From Castor canadensis (Eukaryota; Chordata; Mammalia; Rodentia; Castoridae): DNA of 64,000 nt. The DNA lies in NCBI RefSeq assembly GCF_047511655.1, contig NC_133401.1, positions 10,324,001 through 10,388,000 on the forward strand, read 5' to 3'. The translations under genes were made by a program, and so were the position numbers. This document shows, in pieces, positions 1-11,274 of this stretch (its first letter is position 1; every line of letters starts with the position of its first letter). Under the pieces are notes generated by a model. That model saw nothing but the letters and a program-made list of their open reading frames with translations. It had not been told where the DNA came from and made no database searches.

Positions 1-1236
1 GGAAAAAAAGAAGCGTCTGGTTCACTGTAGCTTCCTGGGTTATTTCCAAGTCTTCGATTGTATACCATTGCTCTACCTTAATGTAATACTTAAACCTTTG
101 AAACTACAAGAAAGAAAGACACAGGAAAACATGACAAGATATCAGCATAGGCAATGACCAATGAATAGGACTCCAATAGCTCCTTTCACACCTGTCTCCT
201 TTAGCACCTTAAATGTTTTGATCAGATTCCTGCTCAACTCTTCCCATAGACATGCCAATCATTTCAGGAATGTCCATCTAAAGGAAATCATGCTCCCCCT
301 TCCAGGATGAAGGCACCGGGAAGAATAAGGTGTTCTCAAGATTTCCCAGGACACCACAATCAAGGGCTTGTCAGCCACCAGCTTTTGCACGTCCTGGTCC
401 AGACCCCTTGGAGCAGTGCCTAGAAGTCTCAGGTCATTGTTCTAAATTTGCAGTCAACCTGGATCCAGGAACCATGGACCCTCATAGCAGATCACATCAT
501 GAGGATACTTTTCCCCAAGCAGGATCAATTAGCCCATGACGGCAGAACCTGCCGGCTAAAATCTTCTCAGGGAGACCAGATTCCCCCTCATCAGTGACAG
601 TGATGACAACTTCTCCAGAGCCACCCTACAGACCAGAATTGCAAGAATGACAGAACAGACCATGGTTTGACCAACACTGCTTAATTGTGCCTACCTGCCT
701 CCTCTGTGCCAAATGCTTCCTCGAGTCAAACCCATGGCTCAGGTCAGTAGTCCCAACAAAAGACTGGCATGTGTGGTCTCCTCCAGCCTCCCCGCATGGC
801 CTCAGTGGTTAAACCCACTGCCTGCCTTTCACCACTACTTTTCCATTTGACTTCTGGGGTGAGCGGCTCATGCAATTGTTGGGACCCCTAGTCATGTATG
901 TGGTGTGGGACTCTGGGAACACATCAGTCAGCACTGATAGCAGTCAAAGACCAAATCTAATCAACTCACTCTCCTTACCTGAGATGTTAATCCACTCTGG
1001 AGGAAGGCAGCATGATTTAGAGCGCTAAATATGTGTGCATTTAACAAATACACAAGCGCTGCTTCATTATAAGCTAAGCAGTCATTCCAGAAGATTTATT
1101 TGCACAGGGATGGTTTTACAGATTAGATTTATAAAACCTAATTGCATAAATAATTGGCCTCAACACTCTGAAAACAGCCTTCTGGATTACTCCCTGTATG
1201 ATGAGGTAATGGGCACATCCATCTATATTTACAATT
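1..1236. other. Host flanking sequence, no gene recognised
   Basis: No reading frame, RNA gene or young repeat is evident. The only structure I can support is a diverged repeat segment at about 220-540, listed separately. The stretch ends at the TSD of the L1-A insertion. Confidence 0.5.
220..540. repeat. Diverged duplicated segment, copy 1
   Basis: The segment resembles about 11275-12060 in the same orientation. Both contain a shared stretch beginning CAGATTCCTGCTCAACTC, then a GCTCCCCCTTC block, then a later GCAGTGCCTRGAAGTCT block. The second copy is interrupted by a SINE and other sequence at about 11405-11865. It may be an ancient dispersed repeat or an old segmental duplication. I cannot assign a family. 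Confidence 0.45.
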
Positions 1237-1249
1237 AAGATTTATTGGG

Positions 1250-1351
1250 GTAAACCTTGAGGAGTTCTGTTACAACATGAAGAAGGCGAGGGTATTTCAG
1301 GTCAATGAGCACTTTCCTCCTCAGCAGTTACAGAAGAAAGGTCTTTAATGG
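1250..1351 (+). other. Non-L1 filler at the L1-A 5' end
   Basis: These roughly 100 bp lie between the 5' TSD and the first base that aligns with the 5'UTR of L1-B (ACTTTGCAGGCAT). They replace the first 80-90 bp of the element, including its YY1-like start. I found no match elsewhere in the window, forward or inverted, so twin-priming inversion is not supported. Template switching onto a cellular RNA is the simplest inference. Confidence 0.55.
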
Positions 1352-1982
1352 ACTTTGCAGGCATAATCACCGAGAAAAGGCATAACTTTGACCCCTCCAC
1401 ATCTCCAGCCGGCGCAGAGAATCTCCACTTCACGTTAAACGGAGAACCGAGGAGGCCCCCGGGGCCGCCAGTGGCCGGCGCCCATACGGCTTGGGAAGAC
1501 GCGGACCAGGTGAGCTTCGCGGTACCGCGGTTCCCCCACAGACAAGCCTGGGCCAGAGCAGCATAGCCCCCTGGACAGACTGACCTCCACCCGGGAAAAA
1601 AAGAGAAACTGAGTACTAAGCAATAAGAACAGTTAAGACATGCTGGAAAGAGGGTGGGGCGCCCTGAGCGCTGAAGATTGGGGGAAGGGAATCCTTCCCG
1701 GGACTGTAAATAAACAAGCCGGGCGGGCCGGAGAGGCTCTGGCGGGAGCGGGGCGCGCCAGCAACCAGGAGCGGGGACGCTTGTGAGAGGAGAGAAGACC
1801 CACTTCCCACGTGAACTGTAAATAAACACGCAGGCCTGACAACGCGGGGCAGTGTCGCCTTTCCCAGTGCTTGGAAAGGGAAAAGCCTGTGGCAGAGGCC
1901 CCCCTCCCCCGCACAGGAGAACTCTGAGCAAACAAAGCCTGTGGGACCAGGTGAGTGCTAAGCTCACCCCAGAGATCTGCAT
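1302..1982 (-). other. Antisense ORF in the L1-A 5'UTR (ORF0-like)
   Basis: A 226-codon frame runs antisense to the L1-A 5'UTR and out into the filler DNA beyond it. Its distal half matches the antisense frame of L1-B, for example the shared FFPGWRSVCPGGYAALAQA and FNVKWRFSA segments. Primate L1 carries an antisense ORF0 in its 5'UTR; this frame is analogous in position, but I have no evidence of homology or translation. Openness could simply reflect GC-rich composition. Confidence 0.35.
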
Positions 1983-2728
1983 AAATAACGCCGCCAGCTA
2001 CAGGCTGAGAGCAGCAGGCAGGCAAGCCACAGTTGCAGATACCACTCTCAGAACTGCCTCCAGACGCTTTTTTTTCTTTTTCTCCCTACCTTTGATGAGA
2101 GAACAACCGAATTACACCTGCAAGCCAAAAAACTTACTGAAACTGTATTGCATTTGAACTGGGGACACTTGGTGGGGCTTTTTTTTTTTCTTCTGTGTGT
2201 GTGTGAGTGTAGTTTTGTTCTACTTTATGCATCCCCTTTGATGAGACAACTACAGAACAACATCTGAGGCACCAACTCCAGGACTGGAGATTGAGACGGA
2301 CATCCAAATTATTAAGACTGAAATTGCATTGCATATAAACTTGGAAGTTTTTTGGTTTTTTGTTTTTTTTTAATTTTCTATTTTCCATTTTATTTTAATT
2401 CATTTTTATAAATAGATATTACTTTCATATACTTATTTTTTATTTTTTTTATCTTTGATTTTCAATCCTCTCTCTGTCACTCTATTGTCTGTTCAGCTTA
2501 CTGTCGATTAGTACACTAACACTCCCTGTTTATACCTTTGAAACTCTCTTGTCTGATACCTTGTTCTGCTTTCTCCCTCTTGTCTGTATATTTGTTTTCC
2601 CCTTTTCTTTAACTTCTTGCTTTCCATCTCAGCTCACTCTTCCATTCTCAATATTACCATTGTTATTATTACAAGCTAGAAAATACTTAATTACACACAG
2701 TACAGGGACAGTAACAACACCAAGGACA
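1352..2728 (+). promoter_or_regulatory. L1-A 5'UTR
   Basis: This CpG-rich 5'UTR has one copy of a monomer-like unit marked by CTGTAAATAAACA at about 1704 and 1814. It carries two matches to a splice donor context (CCAGGTGAG) at about 1505 and 1948, also present in L1-B. A T-rich stretch follows at about 2345-2680. A long antisense reading frame runs through the proximal part. The element's own first 80-90 bp are missing, so promoter function is doubtful. Confidence 0.75.
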
Positions 2729-3931
2729 ATGACGGGAAGACAGAAAAAACAAGGAAACCAGTTTCCCCACAGCAAAAAATTAGTACAGGAACCAGAGGGG
2801 AATGAAGAGAACAGAAACTCAGAGCCAGACTCCAACAAAATGAAGATAAACTATGCCAAAGGACCCAATGAAGCCTACAAGAATAATTTAAAAGAAGACA
2901 TACTACAAGTACTCAATGAGAATTTTATAGAGATGATACTGGATAAGGTCAACCAAAATGTACAGGAGACACTCAAGAAATTCCAAGACAATAAAAATAG
3001 AGAATTTGAAAAAGCAAAAGAAGAAATAAAGGAAACCATAGAAGCACTGTATAAACACCAAAATGAAAGAGAGAACACAATGAATAAATGGATAAATGAA
3101 CTCAGGACAAAAATAGACAACAATAAAGAAGAAAACAGCCAGGATATGGAAAACCTCAGAAAAAAGAACGAAACAGAACTGCAAAACAAAACGGAAGGCC
3201 AATCCAGCAGAATAGAACAAACAGAAGACAGAATCTCAGAACTTGAAGATGAAATGGTAATTAAAGGAAAAACTGAAGAACTACTAATTAAACAACTCAA
3301 GAGCTGTGAAAAGAAAATGCAAGAACTCACCGACTCCATCAAAAGACCAAACTTGAGAATCATGGGCATCGAAGAAGGAGAAGAGGTGCAAGCGAAGGGA
3401 ATGCGTAATATATTCAACAAAATAATAACGGAAAATTTCCCAAATCTAGAGAAAGATATTCCCATACAAATGCAAGAGGCCTCCAGGACACCAAACAGAC
3501 CAGATCAAAATAGAACTACTCCATTACATATCATCATTAAAACAACAAGTTCAGAAACTAAGGAAAGAATATTGAAGGCTGTAAGAGAGAAAAAACAAGT
3601 AACATACAAAGGTAAACCCATCAAAATCACAGCAGACTTCTCAACAGAAACATTAAAAGCAAGAAGAGCGTGGGGTGAGATCTTCCGGGCACTGAATGAA
3701 AATAACTTCAACCCCAGGATACTCTACCCAGCAAAGCTATCATTCAAAATAGATGGAGCAATAAAAGTCTTCCATGATAAGCAGAAACTAAAACAATATG
3801 TGACCACAAAGCCACCATTACAAAAGATTCTGCAAGGGATCCTGCACACAGAAAGTGACACCCAACTTAACCATGAAAAGGCAGGCAGCACCAAACCACA
3901 GGATAAGAAAAAGCAAGACAGTAGAGAGTAA
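2729..3931 (+). CDS. L1-A ORF1 protein (open, 400 aa)
   Basis: This encodes the L1 ORF1 RNA-binding chaperone, which trimerises and coats L1 RNA in the ribonucleoprotein. I chose the ATG at 2729 because the same start, followed by TGRQKKQG, is kept in L1-B and L1-C; the frame is open upstream to 2549, but that part is T-rich 5'UTR. A highly charged helical region at about residues 45-200 fits the coiled coil. An RRM-like domain follows at about 205-305 (RIMGIEEGEE onward), then a C-terminal domain containing RRAWGEIFRAL and LYPAKLSF. No stop or frameshift interrupts it, unlike the L1-B and L1-C copies. Confidence 0.88.
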   Translation: MTGRQKKQGNQFPHSKKLVQEPEGNEENRNSEPDSNKMKINYAKGPNEAYKNNLKEDILQVLNENFIEMILDKVNQNVQETLKKFQDNKNREFEKAKEEIKETIEALYKHQNERENTMNKWINELRTKIDNNKEENSQDMENLRKKNETELQNKTEGQSSRIEQTEDRISELEDEMVIKGKTEELLIKQLKSCEKKMQELTDSIKRPNLRIMGIEEGEEVQAKGMRNIFNKIITENFPNLEKDIPIQMQEASRTPNRPDQNRTTPLHIIIKTTSSETKERILKAVREKKQVTYKGKPIKITADFSTETLKARRAWGEIFRALNENNFNPRILYPAKLSFKIDGAIKVFHDKQKLKQYVTTKPPLQKILQGILHTESDTQLNHEKAGSTKPQDKKKQDSRE

Positions 3932-3981
3932 CATCAAGTTAGGTACACACAATCAAACCTTCAAACAACTAAGATAACTAA

Positions 3982-6900
3982 ATGGCAGGAATCACCACAT
4001 ACCTATCAGTACTAACACTTAATGTTAATGGACTTAATTCACCCATCAAAAGACACCGTTTGACAAAATGGATTAAAAAAGAAGATCCAACAATTTGTTG
4101 CTTACAGGAGACTCATCTCACCGACAGAAATAAGCATATGCTTAGGATGAAAGGCTGGAAGAAGATTTACCAAGCCAATGGCCCCCGAAAACAAGCAGGA
4201 GTAGCAATACTTATCTCTGACAAAGTAGACTTCAAACCTACATTGATCAAACGAGATAAAGAAGGACATTCCATACTAATAAAAGGGGAAATAGACCAAA
4301 AGGAAATAATAATCATCAATCTGTACGCACCCAATGTCAACGCACCCAATTTCATCAAACATACCCTGAAAGACCTAAAAGCATATATAAACGCCAACAC
4401 AGTGGTTGTGGGAGACTTTAACACTCCATTATCATCAATAGATAGGTCATCCAAACAAAAACTCAATAAAGAAATCCAAGATCTAAAATATGCAATAGAT
4501 CAAGTGGACCTAGTAGATGTCTACAGAACATTTCATCCAACCTCTACACAATATACATTCTTCTCAGCAGCCCATGGAACCTTCTCCAAAATAGATCATA
4601 TCCTAGAGCACAAAGCAAGCCTCAGCAAATATAAGAAAATAGAAATAATACCATGCATACTATCTGACCACAATGCAGTAAAAGTAGAACTCAACAACAA
4701 AAGTAAAGACAAAAAACATGCAAACAGCTGGAAACTAAATAACTCATAACTTAATGAAGAATGGATCATCGATGCAATAAAAGAGGAAATTAAAAAGTTC
4801 CTAGAAGTCAATGAAAATGAAAACACAACCTACCAGAACCTATGGGACACAGCTAAGGCAGTCTTGAGAGGAAAGTTTATAGCCATGAGTGCATATATTA
4901 AAAAGATTGAAAGATCCCAAATCAATGACCTAATGATACGTCTCAAACTCCTAGAAAAACAAGAACAAGCAAATCCCAAAACAAATAGAAGGAGGGAAAT
5001 AATAAAAATAAGAGCTGAAATCAATGAAATAGAAACCAAAAAAACCATACAAAGAATTAATGAAACAAAAAGTTGGTTCTTTGAAAAAATAAACAAGATC
5101 GATAGACCCCTGGCAAACCTGACTAAAATGAGGAGAGAAAAAACCCAAATTAGTAGAATCAGGAATGCAAAAGGGGAGATAACAACAAACGCCATGGAAG
5201 TCCAGGAAATCATCAGAGACTACTTTGAGAACCTATATTCAAATAAATTTGAAAATCTAAAAGAAATGGACAGATTTCTAGATACATATGATCATCCAAA
5301 ACTGAACCAAGAGGAAATTAATCACCTGAATAGACCTGTAACACAAAATGAAATTGAAGCAGCAATCAAGACTCTACCCAAAAAGAAAAGTCCAGGACCT
5401 GATGGATTCTCTGCTGAATTCTATCAGACCTTTAAAGAAGAACTGATACGAACCTTCCTTAAACTGTTCCATGAAATAGAAAGGGAAGGAAAACTGCCAA
5501 ACACATTTTATGAAGCCAGTATTACACTTATCCCAAAACCAGGCAAAGACACCTCCAAAAAGGAGAACTATAGGCCAATCTCCTTAATGAACATTGATGC
5601 AAAAATCCTCAACAAAATAATGGCAAATCGAATTCAGCAACACATCAAAAAGATTATTCACCACGACCAGGTAGGCTTCATCCCAGGGATGCAGGGGTGG
5701 TTCAACATACGAAAATCAATAAACGTAATAAACCACATTAACAGAAGCAAAGACAAAAACCACTTGATCATCTCAATAGATGCAGAAAAAGCCTTTGATA
5801 AGATCCAACATCATTTCATGATAAAAGCTCTAAGAAAACTAGGAATAGAAGGAAAGTTCCTCAACATTATAAAAGCTATATATGACAAACCTACAGCCAG
5901 CATTATACTTAACGGAGAAAAATTAAAACCATTCCCTCTAAAATCAGGAACCAGACAAGGATGCCCACTATCTCCACTCCTATTCAACATAGTACTGGAA
6001 TTCCTAGCCAGAGCAATTAGGCAAGAAGAAGGAATAAAAGGAATACAAATAGGTAAAGAAACTGTCAAAATATCCCTATTTGCAGATGACATGATCCTAT
6101 ACCTTAAAGACCCAAAAAACTCTACTCAGAAGCTTCTAGACATCATCAATAGCTATAGCAAGGTAGCAGGATATAAAATCAACATAGAAAAATCATTAGC
6201 ATTTCTATACACTAACAATGAGCAAACGGAAAAAGAATGTATGAAAACAATTCCATTTACAATAGCCTCAAAAAAATCAAATACCTAGGTGTAAACCTAA
6301 CAAAAGATGTGAAAGACCTCTACAAGGAAAACTATACACTTCTGAAGAAAGAGATTGAGGAAGACTATAGAAAGTGGAGAGATCTCCCATGCTCATGGAT
6401 TGGTAGAATCAACATAGTAACAATGTCTATACTCCCAAAAGTAATCTACATGTTTAATGCAATTCCCATCAAAATTCCAATGACATTCATCAAAGAGATT
6501 GAAAAATCTACTGTTAAATTTATATGGAAACACAAGAGGCCACGAATAGCCAAGGCAATACTCAGTCAAAAGAACAATGCAGGAGGTATCACAATACCTG
6601 ACTTCAAACTATATTACAAAGCAATAATAATAAAAACAGCATGGTACTGGCACAAAAACAGACATGAAGACCAGTGGAACAGAATAGAGGATCCAGATAT
6701 GAAGCCACACAACTATAAGCAACTTATCTTTGATAAAGGAGCTAAAAATATACGATGGAGAAATAGCAGCCTCTTCAACAAAAACTGCTGGGAAAACTGG
6801 TTAGCAGTCTGCAAAAAACTGAAACTAGATCCATGTATATCACCCTATACCAAGATTAACTCAAAATGGATCAAGGATCTTAATATCAGACCCCAAACTC

Positions 6901-7799
6901 TTAAGTTGATACAAGAAAGAGTAGGAAATACTCTGGAGTTAGTAGGTATAGGTAAGAACTTTCTCAATGAAACCCCAGCAGCACAGCAACTAAGAGATAG
7001 CATAGATAAATGGGACCTCATAAAACTAAAAAGCTTCTGTTCATCAAAAGAAATGGTCTCTAAACTGAAGAGAACACCCACAGAGTGGGAGAAAATATTT
7101 GCCAACTATACATCAGACAAAGGACTGATAACCAGAATATACAGGGAACTTAAAAAACTAAATTCTCCCAAAACTAATGAACCAATAAAGAAATGGGCAG
7201 GTGAACTAAACAGAACTTTCTCAAAAGAAGAAATTCAAATGGCCAGAAAACACATGAAAAAATGCTCACCATCTCTAGCAATAAAGGAAATGCAAATTAA
7301 AACCACACTAAGATTCCACCTCACCCCTGTTAGAATAGCCATCATCAGCAACACCACCAACAATAGGTGTTGGCGAGGATGCGGGGAAAAAGGAACCCTC
7401 TTACACTGTTGGTGGGAATGTAGACTAGTACAACCACTCTGGAAAAAAATTTGGAGGCTACTTAAAAAGCTGGACATCGATCTACCATTTGATCCAGCAA
7501 TACCACTCTTGGGGATATACCCAAAAGACTGTTACTCCAGAGGCACCTGCACATCCATGTTTATTGCGGCACTATTCACAATAGCCAAGTTATGGAAACA
7601 GCCAAGATGCCCCAGCACTGACGAATGGATTAAGAAAATGTGGTATCTATACACAATGGAATTTTATGCAGCCACGAAGAAGAACGAAATGTTATCATTC
7701 GCTGGTAAATGGATGGAATTGGAGAACATCATTCTGAGTGAGGTTAGCCTGGCTCAAAAGACCAAAAATCGTATGTTCTCCCTCATATGTGGACATTAG
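3982..7799 (+). pseudogene. L1-A ORF2 (endonuclease-reverse transcriptase), two lesions
   Basis: ORF2 encodes the endonuclease and reverse transcriptase that drive target-primed reverse transcription. The N-terminal endonuclease shows N14 (LTLNVNGL), E43 (QETHL), the GDFN motif and the SDH motif near 4666. The reverse transcriptase catalytic FADD is at 6079-6090. The C-terminal cysteine motif ([18 protein letters not shown]) is at about 7370-7420. A TAA at 4747-4749 ends the frame after 255 codons, where L1-B reads TTA. A run of seven A near 6270-6276 has lost one base relative to L1-B, which moves the rest into another frame. The span matches about 1273 codons, the usual ORF2 size. Confidence 0.92.
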
Positions 7800-8291
7800 A
7801 TCAAGGGCAAACACAACAAGGGGATTGGACTATGAGCACATGATAAAAGCGAGAGCACACAAGGGAGGGGTGAGGATAGGTAAGACACCTAAAAAACTAG
7901 CTAGCATTTGTTGCCCTTAATGCAGAGAAACTAAAGCAGATATCTTAAAGCAACTGAGGCCAATAGGAAAAGGAGACCAGGAACTAGAGAAAAGGTTAGA
8001 TTAAAAAGAATTAACCTAGAAGGTAACACCCACGCACAGGAAATCAATGTGAGTCAATGCCCTGTATAGCTATCCTTATCTCAACCAGCAAAACCCCTTG
8101 TTCCTTCCTATTATTGCTTATACTCTCTCTACAACAAAATTAGAGATAAGGGCAAAATAGTTTCTGCTGGGTATTGAGGGGGGGAGCGGGAGGGGGTGGA
8201 GTGGGTGGTAAGGGAGGGGGTGGGGTCAGGGGGGAGAAATAAACCAAGCCTTGTATGCACATATGAATAATAAAAGAAAAATGAAAAAAAA
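7800..8291 (+). other. L1-A 3'UTR with G-rich tract and A tail
   Basis: The 3'UTR ends in CATATGAATAATAAAAG and an A-rich tail. Before that, 8177-8236 is a purine tract with many runs of three or more G, a likely G-quadruplex former. Such a tract is typical of mammalian L1 3'UTRs. Confidence 0.85.
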
Positions 8292-8304
8292 AAGATTTAT
8301 TGGG

Positions 8305-8769
8305 TATTTGCTGTGTGTAAGGTGGGATTTCAAGGGTCAGGTGCTGGTCATATTTATTTCATTAGTTATCACAGAAAGGCTGGAATGCATGTCCCACTAT
8401 TACATCCATTTTACAGTCAAGGACATCAGGGCACAGACACCATAAGCATTTTATCATTTCACAGGAGCTTGGGTGTGACTTAATCAGTCTTGGAACATGG
8501 CCAGCCTGAGTGCAGAGCTTCCAGTCTTAATGGCATTCGCCTAAGTGTTATCAGCCCATCCTTGAACTTGAGACTTTTATCATATCTTACACACCTTAAT
8601 TACTGCAGGTTTATGAAGTCACGGATTCTGGTTAAGCCAGATCTTTCTCCAAATTGGTCTTCTTGAAGAATGGCATGGCTTTTCAATTTAGAACTGTCAG
8701 CTTCCTCCACACTCTTAGAAGTCCTATCCTTGCTATTGTCTTATATATATAAAGAGTGGTAATATGGAA
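8305..8769. other. Host sequence, nothing recognised
   Basis: This stretch lies between the L1-A 3' TSD and the first SINE. No coding potential or repeat family is recognised. Confidence 0.4.
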
Positions 8770-8910
8770 GCCAAGCATAGCAACACATGCCTGTAATTCC
8801 AGCCCTCAGGAGACTGAGGAAGGAAGAACTTAAGTTCAATACATATTTGCACATTAAATTCATGGCTAGTCTAGGCTACATGTCCAGACTCTGTCTCAAA
8901 AAATACAAAC
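8770..8910 (+). repeat. B1-like SINE
   Basis: The 7SL-type signature ACACATGCCTGTAATTCCAG is followed by GACTGAGGAAGG, a CTAGTCTAGGCTACAT core and CTGTCTCAAAAAA. Confidence 0.8.
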
Positions 8911-9135
8911 AGCTGGGTGCTGGTGACTCATGCTTGTAATCTTAGCTACTCAGATGGCAGAGATCAGAAGGATTCAAACCTGGCTGGGTTTGAAAATCCA
9001 GCCAAAGCAAATAGTTCACAGACCCTACCTTGAAAAAGCCCATCAGAAAAAGGACTTGTAGAGTGGCTCAAGCCTTAAGCTTTGAGTCAAACCCCTGTAT
9101 CACAAAACAAAACAGAACAAGAAAACAAACAAAAA
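8911..9135 (+). repeat. Composite SINE (B1-like plus tRNA/ID-like)
   Basis: The left part reads GTGACTCATGCTTGTAATC, then ACTCAGATGGCAGAGATCAG. The right part carries GAGTGGCTCAAG and ends GAGTCAAACCCCTGTATCAC before an A-rich tail. Confidence 0.82.
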
Positions 9136-9249
9136 AGAATGGCCATATGTTTATATTGAGTACGGTGGAGGATTGATGAATTCTAAGCATCTGAGGAAAT
9201 TTTTCTCTATTGTCTAGGTGCATGCTACACGTGTCAGCCTATACTTAAA

Positions 9250-9446
9250 AAGTGGTGGCCCAAGCTGTATTCCCAGCACTTGGGAGGCTGAGACAAGAGG
9301 ACTGTGAACTCATGGCCAGCCTGGGCTACCTAATGAGACTCCGTCTCCCAAACCTGAGACCTGCAGACGTAGACAGTGTACACAGATGCTTGCCTAGCAT
9401 GTGCAAACCCCTGGCTTCAATCCTTGGCACTGAAAAACATTAAAAT
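9250..9446 (+). repeat. Composite SINE (B1-like plus tRNA/ID-like)
   Basis: The left part holds CCCAGCACTTGGGAGGCTGA and CAGCCTGGGCTACC. The right part holds GCTTGCCTAGCATG and a degenerate GCTTCAATCCTTGGCACTG end. Confidence 0.8.
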
Positions 9447-9458
9447 TAAAATTACTTC

Positions 9459-9660
9459 TTAGTAGGGCACAGTGTTCCTAGCTACTTGAGAAATAGAGAG
9501 CAAGAGGATCTAGGTTCAAGACCAGCCAGGCAAAAAACAAGATTCTATTTCAAAAATCCCAACACTAAGAAAAGGTACTGATAATTGGCTAAAGTGGTAC
9601 AGTGCCTGCCTAGCAAGCAGGAGGCACTGAGTTCCAACCCAATTACTGCAACAAAAATAA
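9459..9660 (+). repeat. Composite SINE, diverged
   Basis: A diverged B1-like left part (GTAGGGCACAGTGTTCC) is followed by an ID-like right part with GTGCCTGCCTAGCAAGCAGG. Confidence 0.75.
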
Positions 9661-11274
9661 TTCTTAATTAATTAGTGAAAATTCTTAATTTTCCCACTCC
9701 TAGGAATGTACTTTAGGAGAAAGTATTCCATGAATTGTATGTAGTGAAAATCAGTGTGTTAGCAATTTAATAGCAAACTAATGTCAAAAGGAGAAATTAT
9801 AACACACTTAATTAGAGATCTGACTGGTTCTATTTGCAATTCAGGGATGGGGCAGCCTCATCAAACTAGGATGAGAGCTCCCACCAGACCATGGCTATAA
9901 AAGTTATCAGGGGCAACAAGGAAACAACCCAGTGGGGAGAGTTAGAGTTGATTATGAGGCAGTTGGCATGAGTGACTCATTTTTGTTTGGTCTGTTCTGC
10001 TGGGGTCTAGAGCAGGAACTAGGTCCAAAACTGTATTCTCACATGTTATGTTTAATGGTAATAGCAAATGGTCTACTAAGAGTTTCTTCCCTATGAGCCT
10101 CCCTATGTGGAATACAGTCCAGGACTGAGCCTTCAAATTTGAAATCCATACCTTGGGCTGAAAAGATTTTTCATACAGCAGTGGCCTGGAATAACACAGA
10201 GGTGGGTAAGAAGTAAATGAGTTCTTTCCAAGAGAAGAATCATAGAAGGATTCCTGAGAAGCGCAGCTTGAGATATTGATATTGTGCAATGATTTACTGA
10301 AGGAAGCTGCCAGGAGAAGGACATGAGGAGACAGCGAGGGGGAAGAGGGGAGAGCTGAATTTGAACCGTGATGAGCTTTAGTTTGACCCCAGTGAGAACC
10401 ACAGGGACTGGAAGGACACATGGAGCTGGTCCTTTCTTGGGGAAAGATGGCCCTTTGTGCCCCACATCAGTAAGTCATTGCTCCATCCTGCCAAATAGGT
10501 TGAGGGATGTGAGGGACAGCATGGCCTCCCTGCTGGAATGACCTCTGCTTGGCTTATACACTTCCCATGAGCACGTCAAATAGCAAAACAAAAACAAAAC
10601 TACAACAAGAAGACAGTGCTGACAATTTAAAATGGTTGAGATAAAACTTTAAAAAGCAACTAATGGAGGGTGAATGAAGGAGATTACAGCGAGAGAATAT
10701 GGTGGGTGGACATATCTGAAGTAGAACAAAGAAACTTCTTACAATTGATTTAAGTGCGGTGGGCAGAGATGGATGGGTGGGAGGGAGGGGTGAGCTAAGC
10801 AATGTAAAATAAGAGCCTATTTGGAATTGTCACAATGAATCCCCTTTGTACAAAAATTATATCCTCATAAAAGCAAATAACAAACCAGTGTTAATAATTT
10901 GTACCAAATTTGAAAAACACTGATATGGATGGACCATATCAAAATAAGCACTGATTAAATTTTAAGACTTTTTTAAAAAAGAAAATAACAACAACAACAA
11001 AAAAAAAACCATAACATATGAGGAAGACTATTACAGCATTTGCATGTACATAGTCCGTAAGTCCTGGCCATATTTCATGGCCTTTAGCTGTGTTCTGAAA
11101 TCTTCTGTCATGATGAGCAGCTGCTTTTTTTTTTTAGCATAAAGGACTCAGTGCTGCTCGCGTGAAGGTGCTGACCTCACTCATTCCTGCAGATGCTCAA
11201 GGGCTGCTAAAAGCAGGATAAAGCCCGCCATCTGCCTTCCTTTTGGTCCTGTCGCCTTTCCACCTGAAACCTTT
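9661..11274. other. Intergenic host sequence
   Basis: No gene is recognised. Frames on the minus strand at 9942-10802 lack family features. The part at about 10560-10880 may be an old L1 3' end, listed separately. A/T-rich low-complexity sequence lies at 10970-11015. Confidence 0.4.
10560..10880 (+). repeat. Possible old L1 3'-end fragment
   Basis: The end, GTCACAATGAATCCCCTTTG then TACAAAAATTATATCC, resembles the tail region of old rodent L1 3'UTRs. A closely similar ending occurs at about 11800-11850. Identification is tentative. Confidence 0.35.

Larger units (their letters stand above)
1250..8291 (+). mobile_element. L1-A: nearly full-length LINE-1 with 13-bp TSD
   Basis: The element contains a 5'UTR, ORF1, ORF2, a G-rich 3'UTR and an A-rich tail. 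The sequence AAGATTTATTGGG occurs at 1237-1249 and again directly after the tail at 8292-8304, so this is a target-site duplication. The 5' junction, read on the bottom strand, gives TCTT/AATT, close to the L1 endonuclease preference for TTTT/AA. Recognisable L1 sequence begins only at about 1352; 1250-1351 does not match the 5' end of L1-B or L1-C and may be captured RNA sequence. ORF1 is open. ORF2 has a nonsense codon and a one-base deletion, so the copy is probably not autonomous. Confidence 0.93.

Noticed and set aside
354-410. Possible galectin exon 2 (ACAATCAAGGGC resembling a TIKG strand), also near 11890
   Set aside because: The similarity is too short, no splice donor follows, and the second copy is poorly conserved, so I did not annotate it.
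2875-3465. Long minus-strand frames opposite L1 ORF1 and ORF2
   Set aside because: They are shadows of the A-rich L1 sense strand; similar antisense frames recur in every copy and lack known domains.
8170-8240. Possible regulatory G-rich element of host origin
   Set aside because: The same G-rich tract occurs at the same place in L1-B and L1-B2, so it belongs to the L1 3'UTR.
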